Origin: Planctomicrobium piriforme | GTDB taxonomy: Bacteria; Planctomycetota; Planctomycetia; Pirellulales; UBA1268 | Assembly (NCBI GenBank): GCA_945861585.1 | Contig: CAMAVC010000009.1 | Span: 1-59,064, forward strand | Length of the DNA: 59,064 nucleotides | Direction: 5' to 3' | Shown: positions 35,882-46,378 of the stretch, piece after piece | Layout: each line of letters starts with the position of its first letter | Numbering within the stretch: the stretch's first letter is position 1 | Notes under the pieces: generated by a model | The model's database searches: none | What the model saw: the letters and a program-made list of their open reading frames with translations, nothing else | What the model was told of the DNA's origin: nothing | Position numbers and translations under genes: made by a program

Positions 35882-37045
35882 GTGCAGAGTATCTGTGAGC
35901 TGGAGCATCTTTCGTCGTCAGGGGCCAGTGGTCATCGCACGGCCTCCTGCCCGACCGCGGAAAAACGGTATCCGACGAAGCGGGAAGTGCTCGCGGTCAT
36001 CCCCGACGAATGCTTCGATCGCAACCTGATCAAGTCGTCGATCTCGTTGTGTTTGTCCTTGGCGATGACGATCGGCAGCGGGGCCCTCGCGTACACCCTG
36101 ATTCCGCTCACCTGGTCATGGCTGCCTGCGTGGATCGCCTACGCCGTCGTGGCCGGAACCGCCGGCACAGGGTGCTGGGTCGTCGCGCACGAGTGTGGTC
36201 ATCGGGCGTTTTCGAAGCACAACTGGCTGCAGGATCTGATCGGCTACTGCCTGCACAGTGCCTTGCTGGTGCCGTATTTTTCCTGGCAACGCAGCCATGC
36301 GTTGCATCATGCCCGCACCAATCACCTCGACCTCGGTGAAACGCATGTGCCACTGCGCGACTCGTCGGCCAGCGGCAAAGCTTGCCAGTGGTGGCAGGCG
36401 ACGATTGGGGATGAGGCGTTTGCCATTGTTCAGATCGTCCTCCACTTCACGTGCGGATGGCCGCTTTACCTGTTGACCGGTGCCACGGGTGGCCCGGCTC
36501 GGGGGGCGACCAATCACTTCTGGCCGGCCTGGCCATTCTCCGCGGCACTCTTTCCAGGCGAGTGGCGCCGCAAGGTGTGGTTGTCGGACATCGGCGTGCT
36601 GGCCATGCTCGGCCTGCTCGGCTCGTGGACGTATTTCTCGGGTTTTCTCCCGGTCCTCGCCGTCTACGTCGGCCCCTACTTGGTCGTGAACTTCTGGCTT
36701 GTCTTGTACACGTGGCTCCAGCACACGGACGTCGATGTTCCGCACTTTGACGACCAGGAGTGGACGTGGGTCAAAGGTGCGTTCATGACGGTTGATCGGC
36801 CATATGGCGCCGTACTCGATTTCCTGCATCATCACATCGGCAGCACGCACGTCGCGCATCACATGGATGCTCAGATCCCGCATTACCACGCCGTCAAGGC
36901 AACGCGTGCCGTGCAGGCACACTTTCCTGATCTCTATCGCTATGATCCGACGCCGGTCCACAAAGCACTCTGGAGAGTGGCGACGCGGTGCCACGTGGTG
37001 TCGAAGGATGACGAAGGCTGGAAGTTCACCGGGCGACGCCACTGA
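35882..37045 (+). CDS. FAD2-like (delta-12 type) membrane fatty acid desaturase
   Basis: 387 residues. The three His boxes of membrane desaturases are present: HECGH at 103-107, HALHH at 139-143 and HVAHH at 323-327, spaced as in plant and fungal FAD2 oleate desaturases. Other eukaryote-like blocks are LLVPYFSWQRSHALHHART, YTWLQHTDVDVPHFD and ATRAVQAHFPDLY. There is no ATG before the first helices; GTG 35882 with AGAGGA upstream is preferred, and TTG 35822 would add 20 residues read through a hairpin. It probably inserts double bonds into membrane lipids. It lies 115 bases behind the carotenoid operon, same strand. Codons look less GC-biased than neighbours, suggesting transfer. Confidence 0.85.
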   Translation: MQSICELEHLSSSGASGHRTASCPTAEKRYPTKREVLAVIPDECFDRNLIKSSISLCLSLAMTIGSGALAYTLIPLTWSWLPAWIAYAVVAGTAGTGCWVVAHECGHRAFSKHNWLQDLIGYCLHSALLVPYFSWQRSHALHHARTNHLDLGETHVPLRDSSASGKACQWWQATIGDEAFAIVQIVLHFTCGWPLYLLTGATGGPARGATNHFWPAWPFSAALFPGEWRRKVWLSDIGVLAMLGLLGSWTYFSGFLPVLAVYVGPYLVVNFWLVLYTWLQHTDVDVPHFDDQEWTWVKGAFMTVDRPYGAVLDFLHHHIGSTHVAHHMDAQIPHYHAVKATRAVQAHFPDLYRYDPTPVHKALWRVATRCHVVSKDDEGWKFTGRRH

Positions 37046-37096
37046 GCCTTCCCCCCATGCCTCGCTCTGCAAGCGGTGCCGTGGAAGAGGGGCGTG

Positions 37097-39217
<2,121 letters not shown>

Positions 39218-39218
<1 letters not shown>

Positions 39219-40462
39219 CAGACCATCCCGTCCTTTCCAAGAAACGTGCCCATCAGTTTCCAGCCCGGCTCCAGCACCCGGCCGCTCGCCGCCGCCGCCA
39301 CCTCGTCGAAGGTTTTTTGCACTCCGGCGGCGATGTCGCTGCCGGCGATCACGAACGGCACCCGGCCGCGGGAATGCGTCTTCGTGGCGATGAATGTGGG
39401 GTGATCGGGGCACACGAGAATCCGGTGGGGGCCCAGCGATTCGAGGTGCTTCGCAATCGGGCCCACGATCTTGGCGTCGATCTCCTCGATCGCCTTCACC
39501 TTCTCCGCGGCGTTGCCCTGGTGGCTGGCTTCGTCGGGTGCCTCGACGTGCACGCACACGAGGTCGGTGTGCGAAAGCTCGTCGATCACCGCCCGGCCCT
39601 TCGCCGCGTAATCGGTGTCGAGGTAGCCGGTGGCCCCGGGCACCTCGCGCCGCTTCCAGCCGGCGAGGGCCGCCAGGCCGCGGAGCAGGTCGACCGCCGT
39701 GATCATCGTGCCGCTCGTGCCGTACTTCTCGTGGAAGGGCTCGAACGCCGGCGCCTTCCCCACCCCCCACAGCCAGACATGCGTGGCGGGCCGCTTGCCA
39801 GCGGCGAGCCGCGCCTTGTTCACGGGATGGTCGGCCAGCCACGTGGCGCTCCGCCCCATGATGTCGGCGAGCAGGCGGCTGCCGAACCCGCGGGGAAACG
39901 CGTCGGCGATGGGCTTGTCCATGAGGTCGTGCGGCGGCGTGGCCCGCAGGTCGCCCGAGAGCGGTGCCGGCGCAGCGTCGCGGCCACGATGGATGAGGAG
40001 GTTGCGGTAGCTCACGCCGGGCTTGAATTCCCAGCCGGCAAGGTCGGGGAATTCGGCGGCGAGGCCCCGCTGGCAGGCCGCGAGCAGGTCCGCCGCCTCC
40101 TCGGTCGAGATGTGGCCGGCCGTGAAGTCTTCCATCATGGGGCCGCTGTCGCCGGGCGCGATCGTCACGAGATTGCACCGGACGGCCCAGTCGTGGGGCC
40201 CGAGCACGATGCCCTGGGCCGCCGCCTCGAGCGGCGCGCGGCCGGTGAAATACGCGAGCGGGTCGTAGCCCATCAGGCTCATGCAGGCCACCTCGGAGCC
40301 GGGCGGCAGGCTCTCGGGCACGTGGTTCGTGAGGCCGACGTGGCCGCGGGCGGCGAGGGCGTCGAGCGCCGGAGTCCGTGCGGCCTGGAACGGCGTCTTG
40401 CCACCAAGCGCGTCTTGCGGAGCGTCGGCTGCGCCGTCGGGAATCACGATCACGTATTTCAT
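39218..40462 (-). CDS. ApgM-like protein, proposed homoserine kinase
   Basis: 414 residues, alkaline-phosphatase-superfamily protein related to cofactor-independent phosphoglycerate mutase (archaeal type). It starts MKYVIVIPDGAADAP and has GSEVACMSLMGYDP with the catalytic Ser/metal region, FTAGHISTEEA, and the C-terminal metal sites HVEAPDEASHQGN and CPDHPTFIATKTHS. It lies between homoserine dehydrogenase and aspartate kinase. A subfamily in exactly this setting has been proposed to act as homoserine kinase (TIGRFAM model name as I recall it), replacing ThrB. No canonical thrB is in the window. True phosphoglycerate mutase activity remains possible. Confidence 0.82.
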
Positions 40463-40481
40463 GGGTGTTGCTCGCGTGGGG

Positions 40482-41783
40482 TCACTCGTCGAGGACGCTC
40501 AGGCACACGCTCCGGCCGCTGACGACGTCGGCCGCGTCGATGTGGTCGACCGCTTTGCGGATCGCGTTCGAGCCGCAGGGGTGCGTCATGATCACGAGCG
40601 GCACGGTCGCATCGCCCGCTTGACTGGCGTCGTGCTGGATCACGGAGGCGATCGAGATCCCGTGTTCGCCGAGGATGCCCGTGATCCGGGCGAGCACGCC
40701 CGGGCGGTCCTTGACGCGAATCCGGAGGAAGTGCCGCTCGAGCATGTCCACGCCGGCGATCCGGGCCGCGGGCGAGTCGGCCGAGAGCACGCCTGTCGTC
40801 TTAAACGTGATCGCGGTCCGGCCCACCACCGTGTCGATGATGTCGGCCACGACGGCCGATGCCGTCGGCATCTGCCCGGCCCCGAGGCCGTGGAAGAACA
40901 TCCGCCCCACGGCGTCGCCCACGATGCTCACGGCGTTGTAGGCACCGCGGGTTTCCGCGAGCGGCGTGCCCTGCTTCACGAGCGCCGGGGCCACGCGCAT
41001 CGCGAGCCGCCCGTCGCTCCGGCTGGCCACGGCCACGAGCCGGATGCGGTAGCCGAGCTCCGCCGCGTAGCGCAAGAGACCGAGGTCGATTCCCTCGATG
41101 CCCATGCGCGGAATCTCGCCCCACGGCACCCACACGCCAAACGCGAGGTGGGCCAGGATCGCGAGCTTCTGCGTGGCGTCGGTGCCGTCGACGTCCATCG
41201 AAGGGTCCGCCTCCGCGAAGCCCTTCTCCTGCGCGAGTTTGAGCACGTCGGCATAGTCGGCGCCGTCTTCCTCCATCCGCGTGAGGATGAAGTTGCTCGT
41301 GCCGTTCAAAATGCCGCGGATGCTCTCGATGCGGTTCGCCGCCAGGCATTCGCCGATCGCAGCCACGATCGGGATGCCGCCCGCCACGGCCGCCTCGAAC
41401 GCGATCGACCGCCCCTTGCGTCGGGCGAGTTCGAAGAGCTCTGGGCCGTGCTCGGCGAGCAGCGCCTTGTTGGCCGTGACCACGTCCTTCCCGTGCTCGA
41501 GCAGATCGATCATGATCGTCCGCGCGGGCTCGAGGCCGCCCACGAGCAGGGCCGCGACCGAGATCGACGGATCGCGCGAGACGTCGTGGTAGTCGGCCGA
41601 GAGATGTCCGCCTGGCACGTCGACGCTCCGCGCCTTGGCGACGTCCTTCACGACGGCCTTGGCGACGACGATCGGCCGGCCGGCGTGCCGCTCGATGTGG
41701 TCGGCCGACTCCACGAGCAGGCGCACCACGCCCGACCCGACGGTTCCCATGCCGACAACGCCGACCCGCACTGGTTCGCTCAT
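40482..41783 (-). CDS. hom: Homoserine dehydrogenase
   Basis: 433 residues, NAD(P)H-dependent reduction of aspartate semialdehyde to homoserine. The Rossmann motif is VGVVGMGTVGSG near 6-17; VTANKALLAEHG and AAVAGGIPIV are the catalytic-domain signatures, GILNGTSNFILT and EADPSMDVDGTDATQKL the substrate site. A C-terminal ACT domain (RIRVKDRPGVLARITGI) indicates threonine feedback. The start ATG 41783 directly precedes the Rossmann strand. It is the first gene of the reverse-strand hom - proposed homoserine kinase - lysC - HIT operon. Confidence 0.95.
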   Translation of the reverse strand: MSEPVRVGVVGMGTVGSGVVRLLVESADHIERHAGRPIVVAKAVVKDVAKARSVDVPGGHLSADYHDVSRDPSISVAALLVGGLEPARTIMIDLLEHGKDVVTANKALLAEHGPELFELARRKGRSIAFEAAVAGGIPIVAAIGECLAANRIESIRGILNGTSNFILTRMEEDGADYADVLKLAQEKGFAEADPSMDVDGTDATQKLAILAHLAFGVWVPWGEIPRMGIEGIDLGLLRYAAELGYRIRLVAVASRSDGRLAMRVAPALVKQGTPLAETRGAYNAVSIVGDAVGRMFFHGLGAGQMPTASAVVADIIDTVVGRTAITFKTTGVLSADSPAARIAGVDMLERHFLRIRVKDRPGVLARITGILGEHGISIASVIQHDASQAGDATVPLVIMTHPCGSNAIRKAVDHIDAADVVSGRSVCLSVLDE

Positions 41784-42102
41784 CCGCGGCTCCTCACGGC
41801 TGACCTGGGCATCAGGCACCTGCCGTCAGCCCTCGATCGTAATGAGGCCGCTCTTCGCCCGAAAGCACGGGCGGCAATCACCGCAGCGCGGCGCGTGAGG
41901 GTCGTGCGGATCATGACGGCTCGGCGGCCGGCAGATGGAACGTCGGCGAGGTCGGCCAAGCCGACGCCCGCACAACCCCTGCAGTTTGACGGCACTTCGA
42001 GCAGCCGTCCGTGGATGAGCACGAGCCGCGGCCTCGGCCCTGCACTTTGCACGCCGTGGTGGTCGAAATAGGAGAACAAGGTATTGCGGGGGAGCAAGCG
42101 GA
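41784..42102. other. Intergenic region between divergent genes, no gene supported
   Basis: This gap contains no frame with a recognisable domain. One reverse frame ends with Cys-rich RCGDCRPCFRAK, which hints at a zinc-binding remnant but lacks a start and homology. Promoters for both hom (leftward) and the outer-membrane-like gene (rightward) must lie here; no convincing hexamer pair was picked out. Confidence 0.4.
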
Positions 42103-42903
42103 ATGAGCACCGTGCGGAGAACAGCCTCCTTGCTCGCGGTCTCGTGCCTCGTGCTCTGCCCGGCGTTCGGCAGCGAGTTTGAGGAGCTCAACACCGACCG
42201 CGACGCCTTCACGCCCGCGACGACCACCGCCAAACTCGGCACGACGATCGTCGAAGCGTCGTACGTGTGGATCGACAATCGAGGGACGCCCGCGACAAAC
42301 AGCTTTCCCGAATTGCTCGTCCGGCTCGGCACGCGGGAGCGGTTCGAATGGCGGCTCGGCGTCAACTACGAACAGGGGTCCGGGGGCAGCGTCGTGTCGG
42401 CCGTGGAGGTGGGCGAGGCCCCGCTCAGCGAAGCAGGCGGCGAAGAAGCGACCATTCTCTACGGGGCGAAGGTTCGGGTCACCGACCAGGATGGCTGGAT
42501 CCCGCGGAGCGCGGCCATCATTGAGGGCTTCACGCCCGTCGCCGGCGAGGTGTGGGGCACCGAGCCCGTGGCCACGTATGCCTTCGGCTGGGAATTCACC
42601 AACACATGGCGGTTCGACACCGCGATCCGCTATGCCTGGGCCGACAGCGAGGAGGGGCGATTTGACCGCTGGATGCCGTCGGCGGTGCTGCGCATGCCCG
42701 TGACGCCGCGGTGGGAGGTCCATGCCGAGTGGTTCGGGTCGTGGACGCAGGGCCTCCCCGACGACTCCGTACGGCCGTTCGTCGGCCCCGGTACGCACTT
42801 CATGATCACCCCGCGGTTCGAAATCGGGGCCCGCATGGGATGGGGCCTCACCAACGACGCCGCCGGCTACTACTTCGATACGGGCGTCGGGATGCGGTTT
42901 TAA
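42103..42903 (+). CDS. Probable outer-membrane beta-barrel protein (phenol MetA-pathway-like family)
   Basis: 266 residues. Signal peptide about 1-23 (LLAVSCLVLCPAFGS). The mature start ELNTDRDAFTPATTTAKLGT, alternating beta-strand pattern and C-terminal aromatic (GVGMRF, ending in Phe) match the putative transporters annotated as MetA-pathway of phenol degradation, common in planctomycetes. These are thought to be beta-barrels of unknown cargo. It is followed after 62 bases by the esterase gene on the same strand. Confidence 0.7.
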   Translation: MSTVRRTASLLAVSCLVLCPAFGSEFEELNTDRDAFTPATTTAKLGTTIVEASYVWIDNRGTPATNSFPELLVRLGTRERFEWRLGVNYEQGSGGSVVSAVEVGEAPLSEAGGEEATILYGAKVRVTDQDGWIPRSAAIIEGFTPVAGEVWGTEPVATYAFGWEFTNTWRFDTAIRYAWADSEEGRFDRWMPSAVLRMPVTPRWEVHAEWFGSWTQGLPDDSVRPFVGPGTHFMITPRFEIGARMGWGLTNDAAGYYFDTGVGMRF

Positions 42904-42965
42904 TGGGTTCGTGATACGTTTTGCTCCCGCGGCTGTGCTGGCCGCACCAAACGGGGAGCTTGCCG

Positions 42966-44219
42966 ATGCTGAGCCATGCGTCCGTTGGTGTGTCGAATGT
43001 GCTTCGTCTCGGAGTGGCGACGTGCGCGCTGATGCTCGCCCTGAGCCCTCTCCGGCTGGCGGCGGCTGCGGAGCCGCAAGCGGTGCCACTCTGGCCGAAC
43101 GGCGCCCCGCTCACCACGGGCACGGCCGCGGCCGATCAGCCCTTTCTCGAGGTCTATCCGGCAGCAGATGACGCGGCCGGCGGACCTGCGTTCGTGATCT
43201 GCCCGGGAGGCGGCTACGGCGCACTCGCGGCCGACCACGAGGGCACCCAGATCGCCCGCTGGGCCAATGGAATCGGGGCGACGGCCTTCGTGCTCCACTA
43301 TCGGCTCGGCAGCAAGGGCTACCACTACCCCGTGCAGCTGATCGACGTGCAGCGGGCGCTGCGACACGTCCGGTCCAACGCCGCGCGATACCAGGTCGAC
43401 CCTCAGCGGATCGGCATCATCGGCTTCTCGGCGGGCGGGCACCTGGCCTCGATGGCCGCCACGCTCTTCGACGAGCGGCCCGCGGGGACGACCGACGACG
43501 AGGTCGACGCGGTGAGCGCGCGGCCCGATGTCGCAGTGCTCGGCTATCCCGTGATCTCCCTGACCGCGGCCCACTCGCATCGCGGCTCCCGCAAGAACCT
43601 GCTCGGGCCCGCCGCAGACGACGACAACGCGGCCCGCCGCCTCGACACCGACACGCGCGTGACGGCCGCCACGCCGCCCACGTTTCTCTTTCAGACCGAC
43701 GAGGATACCGGCGTGCCGGCCGAGAATGCCGTCAGCTTCTACCTCGCCTGCCGACGCGAGCGTGTGCCCGCCGAGCTGCACGTCTTCGAGCGCGGGCCCC
43801 ACGGCGTCGGCTTCGCCCTCGGCGATCCCGTGCTCTCAACCTGGCCCGATCGCCTCGCCGCCTGGCTCCGCGACCGTGGGTTTCTCGCCGTGGCCAGCCG
43901 AGTGCCCGTGAAGGGCCGGGTCACGATCGACGGCCAGCCCGTCAGCTGGGGCATGATTTCGTTCGTGCCAGAGAATCCGCGGGCGGCGGTCGCCACGGCG
44001 CGGATCCGTAATGGCGACTTCAAGCTCGACGAGAAGCTTGGGCCGGTCGCGGCACCGGTGCGGGTGACCGTGACCTACTCCGCCGCCGACACGCCCGGCG
44101 TGCCTGGGACGAACGGCGTCGTCACCACGACGAAGCCCCGGCCCGACGCCGAGCCCTGGCGGCTCGACTTCTCGGGCGCACTCGCCCCCGAGCCGCTCAC
44201 GATCGACATCGTGCGCTGA
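42966..44219 (+). CDS. Exported alpha/beta hydrolase (acetyl esterase type) with C-terminal Ig-like domain
   Basis: 417 residues. Signal peptide about 1-34 (VATCALMLALSPLRLAAAAEP). The esterase domain has the oxyanion segment ICPGGGYGAL, nucleophile elbow GFSAGGHLA with the catalytic Ser, an Asp in TDEDTGVP and His in ERGPHGVGF. About 105 C-terminal residues after VKGRVTIDGQPVSWG form a carboxypeptidase-regulatory-like beta domain. Likely deacetylates polysaccharides outside the cytoplasm. GGGGAG precedes the ATG. The final residues PEPLTIDIVR and the stop lie in a repeated module that recurs twice in the next 2.3 kb. Confidence 0.85.
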   Translation: MLSHASVGVSNVLRLGVATCALMLALSPLRLAAAAEPQAVPLWPNGAPLTTGTAAADQPFLEVYPAADDAAGGPAFVICPGGGYGALAADHEGTQIARWANGIGATAFVLHYRLGSKGYHYPVQLIDVQRALRHVRSNAARYQVDPQRIGIIGFSAGGHLASMAATLFDERPAGTTDDEVDAVSARPDVAVLGYPVISLTAAHSHRGSRKNLLGPAADDDNAARRLDTDTRVTAATPPTFLFQTDEDTGVPAENAVSFYLACRRERVPAELHVFERGPHGVGFALGDPVLSTWPDRLAAWLRDRGFLAVASRVPVKGRVTIDGQPVSWGMISFVPENPRAAVATARIRNGDFKLDEKLGPVAAPVRVTVTYSAADTPGVPGTNGVVTTTKPRPDAEPWRLDFSGALAPEPLTIDIVR

Positions 44220-44240
44220 CGCCGTGCTGTCAGGCCGTCA
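44186..44240 (+). repeat. Repeated 3'-end module, copy A
   Basis: The module runs from the last codons of the esterase (PEPLTIDIVR, stop) into CGCTGACGCCGTGCTGTCAG and GCCGTC. Two more copies follow at 45057-45134 and 46448-46525. This copy lacks the trailing GTCAGCGGCGGCGAGCGG block. Confidence 0.7.
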
Positions 44241-44389
44241 CGGTAGCAGCGCACCATGCGTTCGTGATCGGAGAGGGTAACCATCTGTGAGTGAGTCAAG
44301 GTCCCTCGGATGTCTCACTCCTGCCCCTTGACGGTATACTTGAAGAGAGCCGCGACCGGTTGTGGGCATTGATCAAACGAGGCGAAGCG

Positions 44390-44614
44390 ATGACCAAACA
44401 TCATTTCACGGTGGTTCTCGAACGCGAAGCGGAGGGCGGCTTCCACGCGTTTTGTCCCAGCCTCAAGGGCTGCCACTCCGAGGGAGATACCGTGGATGAG
44501 GCAGTTGCCAACGTCCGCGAAGCGATCGAGGCTTATCTCGAAAGCCTGGCCGCCAGAGGCGAACCGATTCCGGTCGAGGATCTTCTGATCAAGCCGGTCG
44601 AGGTCGCTGTATGA
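44390..44614 (+). CDS. hicB: HicB family antitoxin
   Basis: 74 residues, partial RNase-H-like HicB fold: FTVVLEREAEGGFHAFCPSL then KGCHSEGDTVDEAVANVREAIEAYLESL. No DNA-binding domain follows, so it is the short HicB form. ATG 44390 begins the conserved MTKHHFTVV; the 33-residue in-frame extension upstream is not conserved. The stop overlaps the hicA start as ATGA, the standard antitoxin-toxin coupling. It should neutralise the HicA ribonuclease encoded next. Confidence 0.85.
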   Translation: MTKHHFTVVLEREAEGGFHAFCPSLKGCHSEGDTVDEAVANVREAIEAYLESLAARGEPIPVEDLLIKPVEVAV

Positions 44615-44844
44615 CGCAGCTGCCGGCCGTAACGGCCCGGCAACTGCTCGCAGTGGCGGAGAAGGCGGGATTCGTGTTCGACCGCCAAAAGGGCAGCCAT
44701 GCAGTCTATGTTCGTACCACGGAACTTGGTTCTACGACGATCGTCGTGCCGGTTCACATGGGACGCACACTGAAACGTGGCACCCTGCACGGGTTGATCG
44801 ACGACATGGGCTTGTCGACACAAGAGTTCATCGACTTGCTCTGA
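44611..44844 (+). CDS. hicA: HicA family toxin (mRNA interferase)
   Basis: 77 residues, full length for HicA, a dsRBD-fold translation-independent mRNA interferase. TARQLLAVAEKAGFVFDRQK leads to the catalytic His in GSHAVYVR, and VVPVHMGRTLKRGTLHGLID is the conserved C-terminal block. All key residues are intact, so it is probably active. It is coupled to hicB and sits at the left edge of a stretch of broken mobile elements. Confidence 0.88.
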   Translation: MTQLPAVTARQLLAVAEKAGFVFDRQKGSHAVYVRTTELGSTTIVVPVHMGRTLKRGTLHGLIDDMGLSTQEFIDLL

Positions 44845-44872
44845 CGTCGACGCCGGGGATTCGTTCTGGGGC

Positions 44873-44980
44873 AATACGAACGCCCACGTCGCCGACCGAG
44901 TCATCCCGCCGGTGCCTGTCCGACAGTGGGTCATCTCGGTTCCGAAGCGAATGCGCAGCATTTTGGCGAACCGCCTCCGG
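44873..44980 (+). pseudogene. Transposase remnant (IS91/zinc-binding transposase type)
   Basis: Translated in one frame, the segment reads NAHVADRVIPPVPVRQWVIS followed by VPKRMRSILANRL. This matches the highly conserved VPVRQWVLSVPKRLR stretch of IS91-like transposases as I recall them. The rest of the gene is missing on both sides, so it is a short relic. Confidence 0.55.
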
Positions 44981-45056
44981 ACGGCTGAAACGCCCGATCT
45001 CGCTGCTCAAGGGCAGTCCGTCAGCCGGAAGACCGGTGCGGAAGTGCCATTGAACG

Positions 45057-45134
45057 GGCTATCCCGCGCCGTTCGCGATCGAGATCCTTCGCTGACGCCG
45101 TGCTGTCAGGCCGTCGTCAGCGGCGGCGAGCGGA
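45057..45134 (+). repeat. Repeated 3'-end module, copy B
   Basis: Contains a coding-like tail GYPAPFAIEILR and stop, then CGCTGACGCCGTGCTGTCAG, GCCGTCGTCAGCGGCGGCGA and GCGGA. Its last 15 bases overlap the left 89-bp inverted repeat flanking the IS3-type element. A stop codon immediately precedes the tail, so no intact gene ends here. Confidence 0.7.
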
Positions 45135-45208
45135 TAATCGAAACGCTCGCAAGCCTCTGGCAAACGACCGGCCGTTGCTTCATCCGTAACGAATCTCACT
45201 TCCAGAGC
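45120..45208 (+). repeat. Left 89-bp perfect inverted repeat flanking the IS3-type element
   Basis: All 89 bases are the exact reverse complement of 46269-46357. The inner end abuts the TGACG terminus of the insertion element on both sides. Read toward the other side it would encode EVRFVTDEATAGRLPEACER, of unknown origin. Confidence 0.9.
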
Positions 45209-45242
45209 TGACGCTGCCCCCAACTTGGTACCAACCGAGTTG

Positions 45243-46025
45243 TTAGCCATGCAGGGCCGGTAGATGGGCATGCCCATCTACCGGCCGCGCGAACTCCGAC
45301 GGCGTCCGGTTGCCCAGAGCACCATGCGGACGGACGCGATTGTAGTCCTCCCTCCACGCTTCTGTCACGGCTCGGGCTTCGTCGAGCGACAAGATCCAAT
45401 GCTGGTTCAAGCACTCATCACGAAGCCTGCCGTTGAATGATTCGATCACTGCGTTATCCGTGGGCTTTCCTGGTCTGCTGAAGTCGAGCTTCACGCCGTT
45501 AAAGGAGGCCCACATATCCAAGCTCTGCGAGACGAACTCGGGACCGTTATCGACTCGAATACTTTGCGGCTTACCGCGATGCGAAGTCACCTGCTCCAAG
45601 ACCCGCACGACATCGTCTCCGGTGAGCCGCTGGCCGACCTCGATGGCCAAGCTCTCACGGCTATGGTTATCGACTAGCGTCAGCAGCCGGAACCGCTGCC
45701 CGCCGACCAGCTGATCGGCCATGAAGTCCATGCTCCAGCTCTCATTGGTCTGCCCGGTCGGCGGCCTTCACGACGCAGGAGCACCCAGAGCCGCGGATAT
45801 CCATAGTGCATCCGACTGGCCGCCAGGTCTCGAAGTCGAATACGAAGCTCGGCCCGCGGATCGCGTCTGCTTCGGTAACGGTAGGTCGTTCGGGAAAACC
45901 CCAGAACACGGCAGGCACGACGCTCGGCCACCCGATACGCGACCTGCACTTCCCGCACCAGAACACGCTGTACAGCGGGCCTTAAAGTTTTTTTGAGAGC
46001 ACGTCCTGCAGCATCTTCTTGTCGA
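45243..46025 (-). pseudogene. IS3 family transposase OrfB, frameshifted by internal deletion
   Basis: The N-terminal part (AERRACRVLGFSRTTYRYRS, then HYGYPRLWVLLRREG) is in one frame and the rve catalytic domain (WSMDFMADQL, VDNGPEFVS, VIESFNGRLRDECL with the DDE residues) is in another. The join near 45760 lacks the roughly 40 residues that normally link LLRREG to the NERWSMDF block, so a deletion has both removed the linker and shifted the frame. The catalytic residues themselves remain. Expression would depend on -1 slippage from orfA at the CAAAAAAAC run near 45992. Confidence 0.85.
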
Positions 46026-46200
46026 GACTCAAGTCGGCGACCAGTTGCTTGAGCTTGCTGTTCTCCCAACGGTAGAAGGTCTGCTCGCTGATCCCCAGCT
46101 TGCGGATGATCTCGGCCACCGAAGTGCCCGACTCAGCATGCCGCAGCGCGAACGCGATCTGCTCCTCCGAAAACTGCTTCTTTCCCGTCCAAAAACCCAT
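45982..46200 (-). CDS. IS3 family OrfA (helix-turn-helix), shortened
   Basis: 72 residues. QFSEEQIAFALRHAESGTSV and AEIIRKLGISEQTFYRW form the DNA-binding HTH; KLKQLVADLSLDKKMLQDVL is the leucine-zipper-like tail. The usual stretch of about 20 residues between FYRW and the LKQLVAD region (KKKYGGLG... in relatives) is missing, an in-frame deletion. The gene ends LSKKL next to an A7 run suited to programmed -1 frameshifting into orfB. ATG 46200 has AGAAAGG directly upstream. Confidence 0.75.
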   Translation of the reverse strand: MGFWTGKKQFSEEQIAFALRHAESGTSVAEIIRKLGISEQTFYRWENSKLKQLVADLSLDKKMLQDVLSKKL

Positions 46201-46268
46201 CCTTTCTGGTGATGCCAAGGTCAAAAAACCTGACGTCCCGGATGGATCAAGAAACGGGGAGAACGTCA

Positions 46269-46357
46269 GCTCTGGAAGTGAGATTCGTTACGGATGAAGC
46301 AACGGCCGGTCGTTTGCCAGAGGCTTGCGAGCGTTTCGATTATCCGCTCGCCGCCGC
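46269..46357 (-). repeat. Right 89-bp perfect inverted repeat flanking the IS3-type element
   Basis: Exact reverse complement of 45120-45208. Beyond its outer end the two flanks diverge at once, so the duplication boundary is sharp. Confidence 0.9.
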
Positions 46358-46378
46358 TACCTGACGGGACGGCTCGCC

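Larger units (their letters stand above)
45209..46268 (-). mobile_element. Decayed IS3-family insertion sequence
   Basis: About 1060 bases bounded by imperfect terminal inverted repeats that start TGACG on each side and remain alignable for about 30 bases (CCCC and CTTG blocks). It encodes orfA and a broken orfB on the reverse strand with an A7 slippery run at their junction. The element is short for the family because both genes carry internal deletions. It is most likely immobile unless complemented. No short direct repeats were found; instead both flanks are inverted copies of one 89-bp sequence. Confidence 0.85.

Noticed and set aside
41784-42097. Reverse-strand frame of about 105 codons between hom and the barrel gene
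   Set aside because: Contains a few Cys pairs but no start signal, no recognisable fold and Arg/Ala-rich shadow-like composition.
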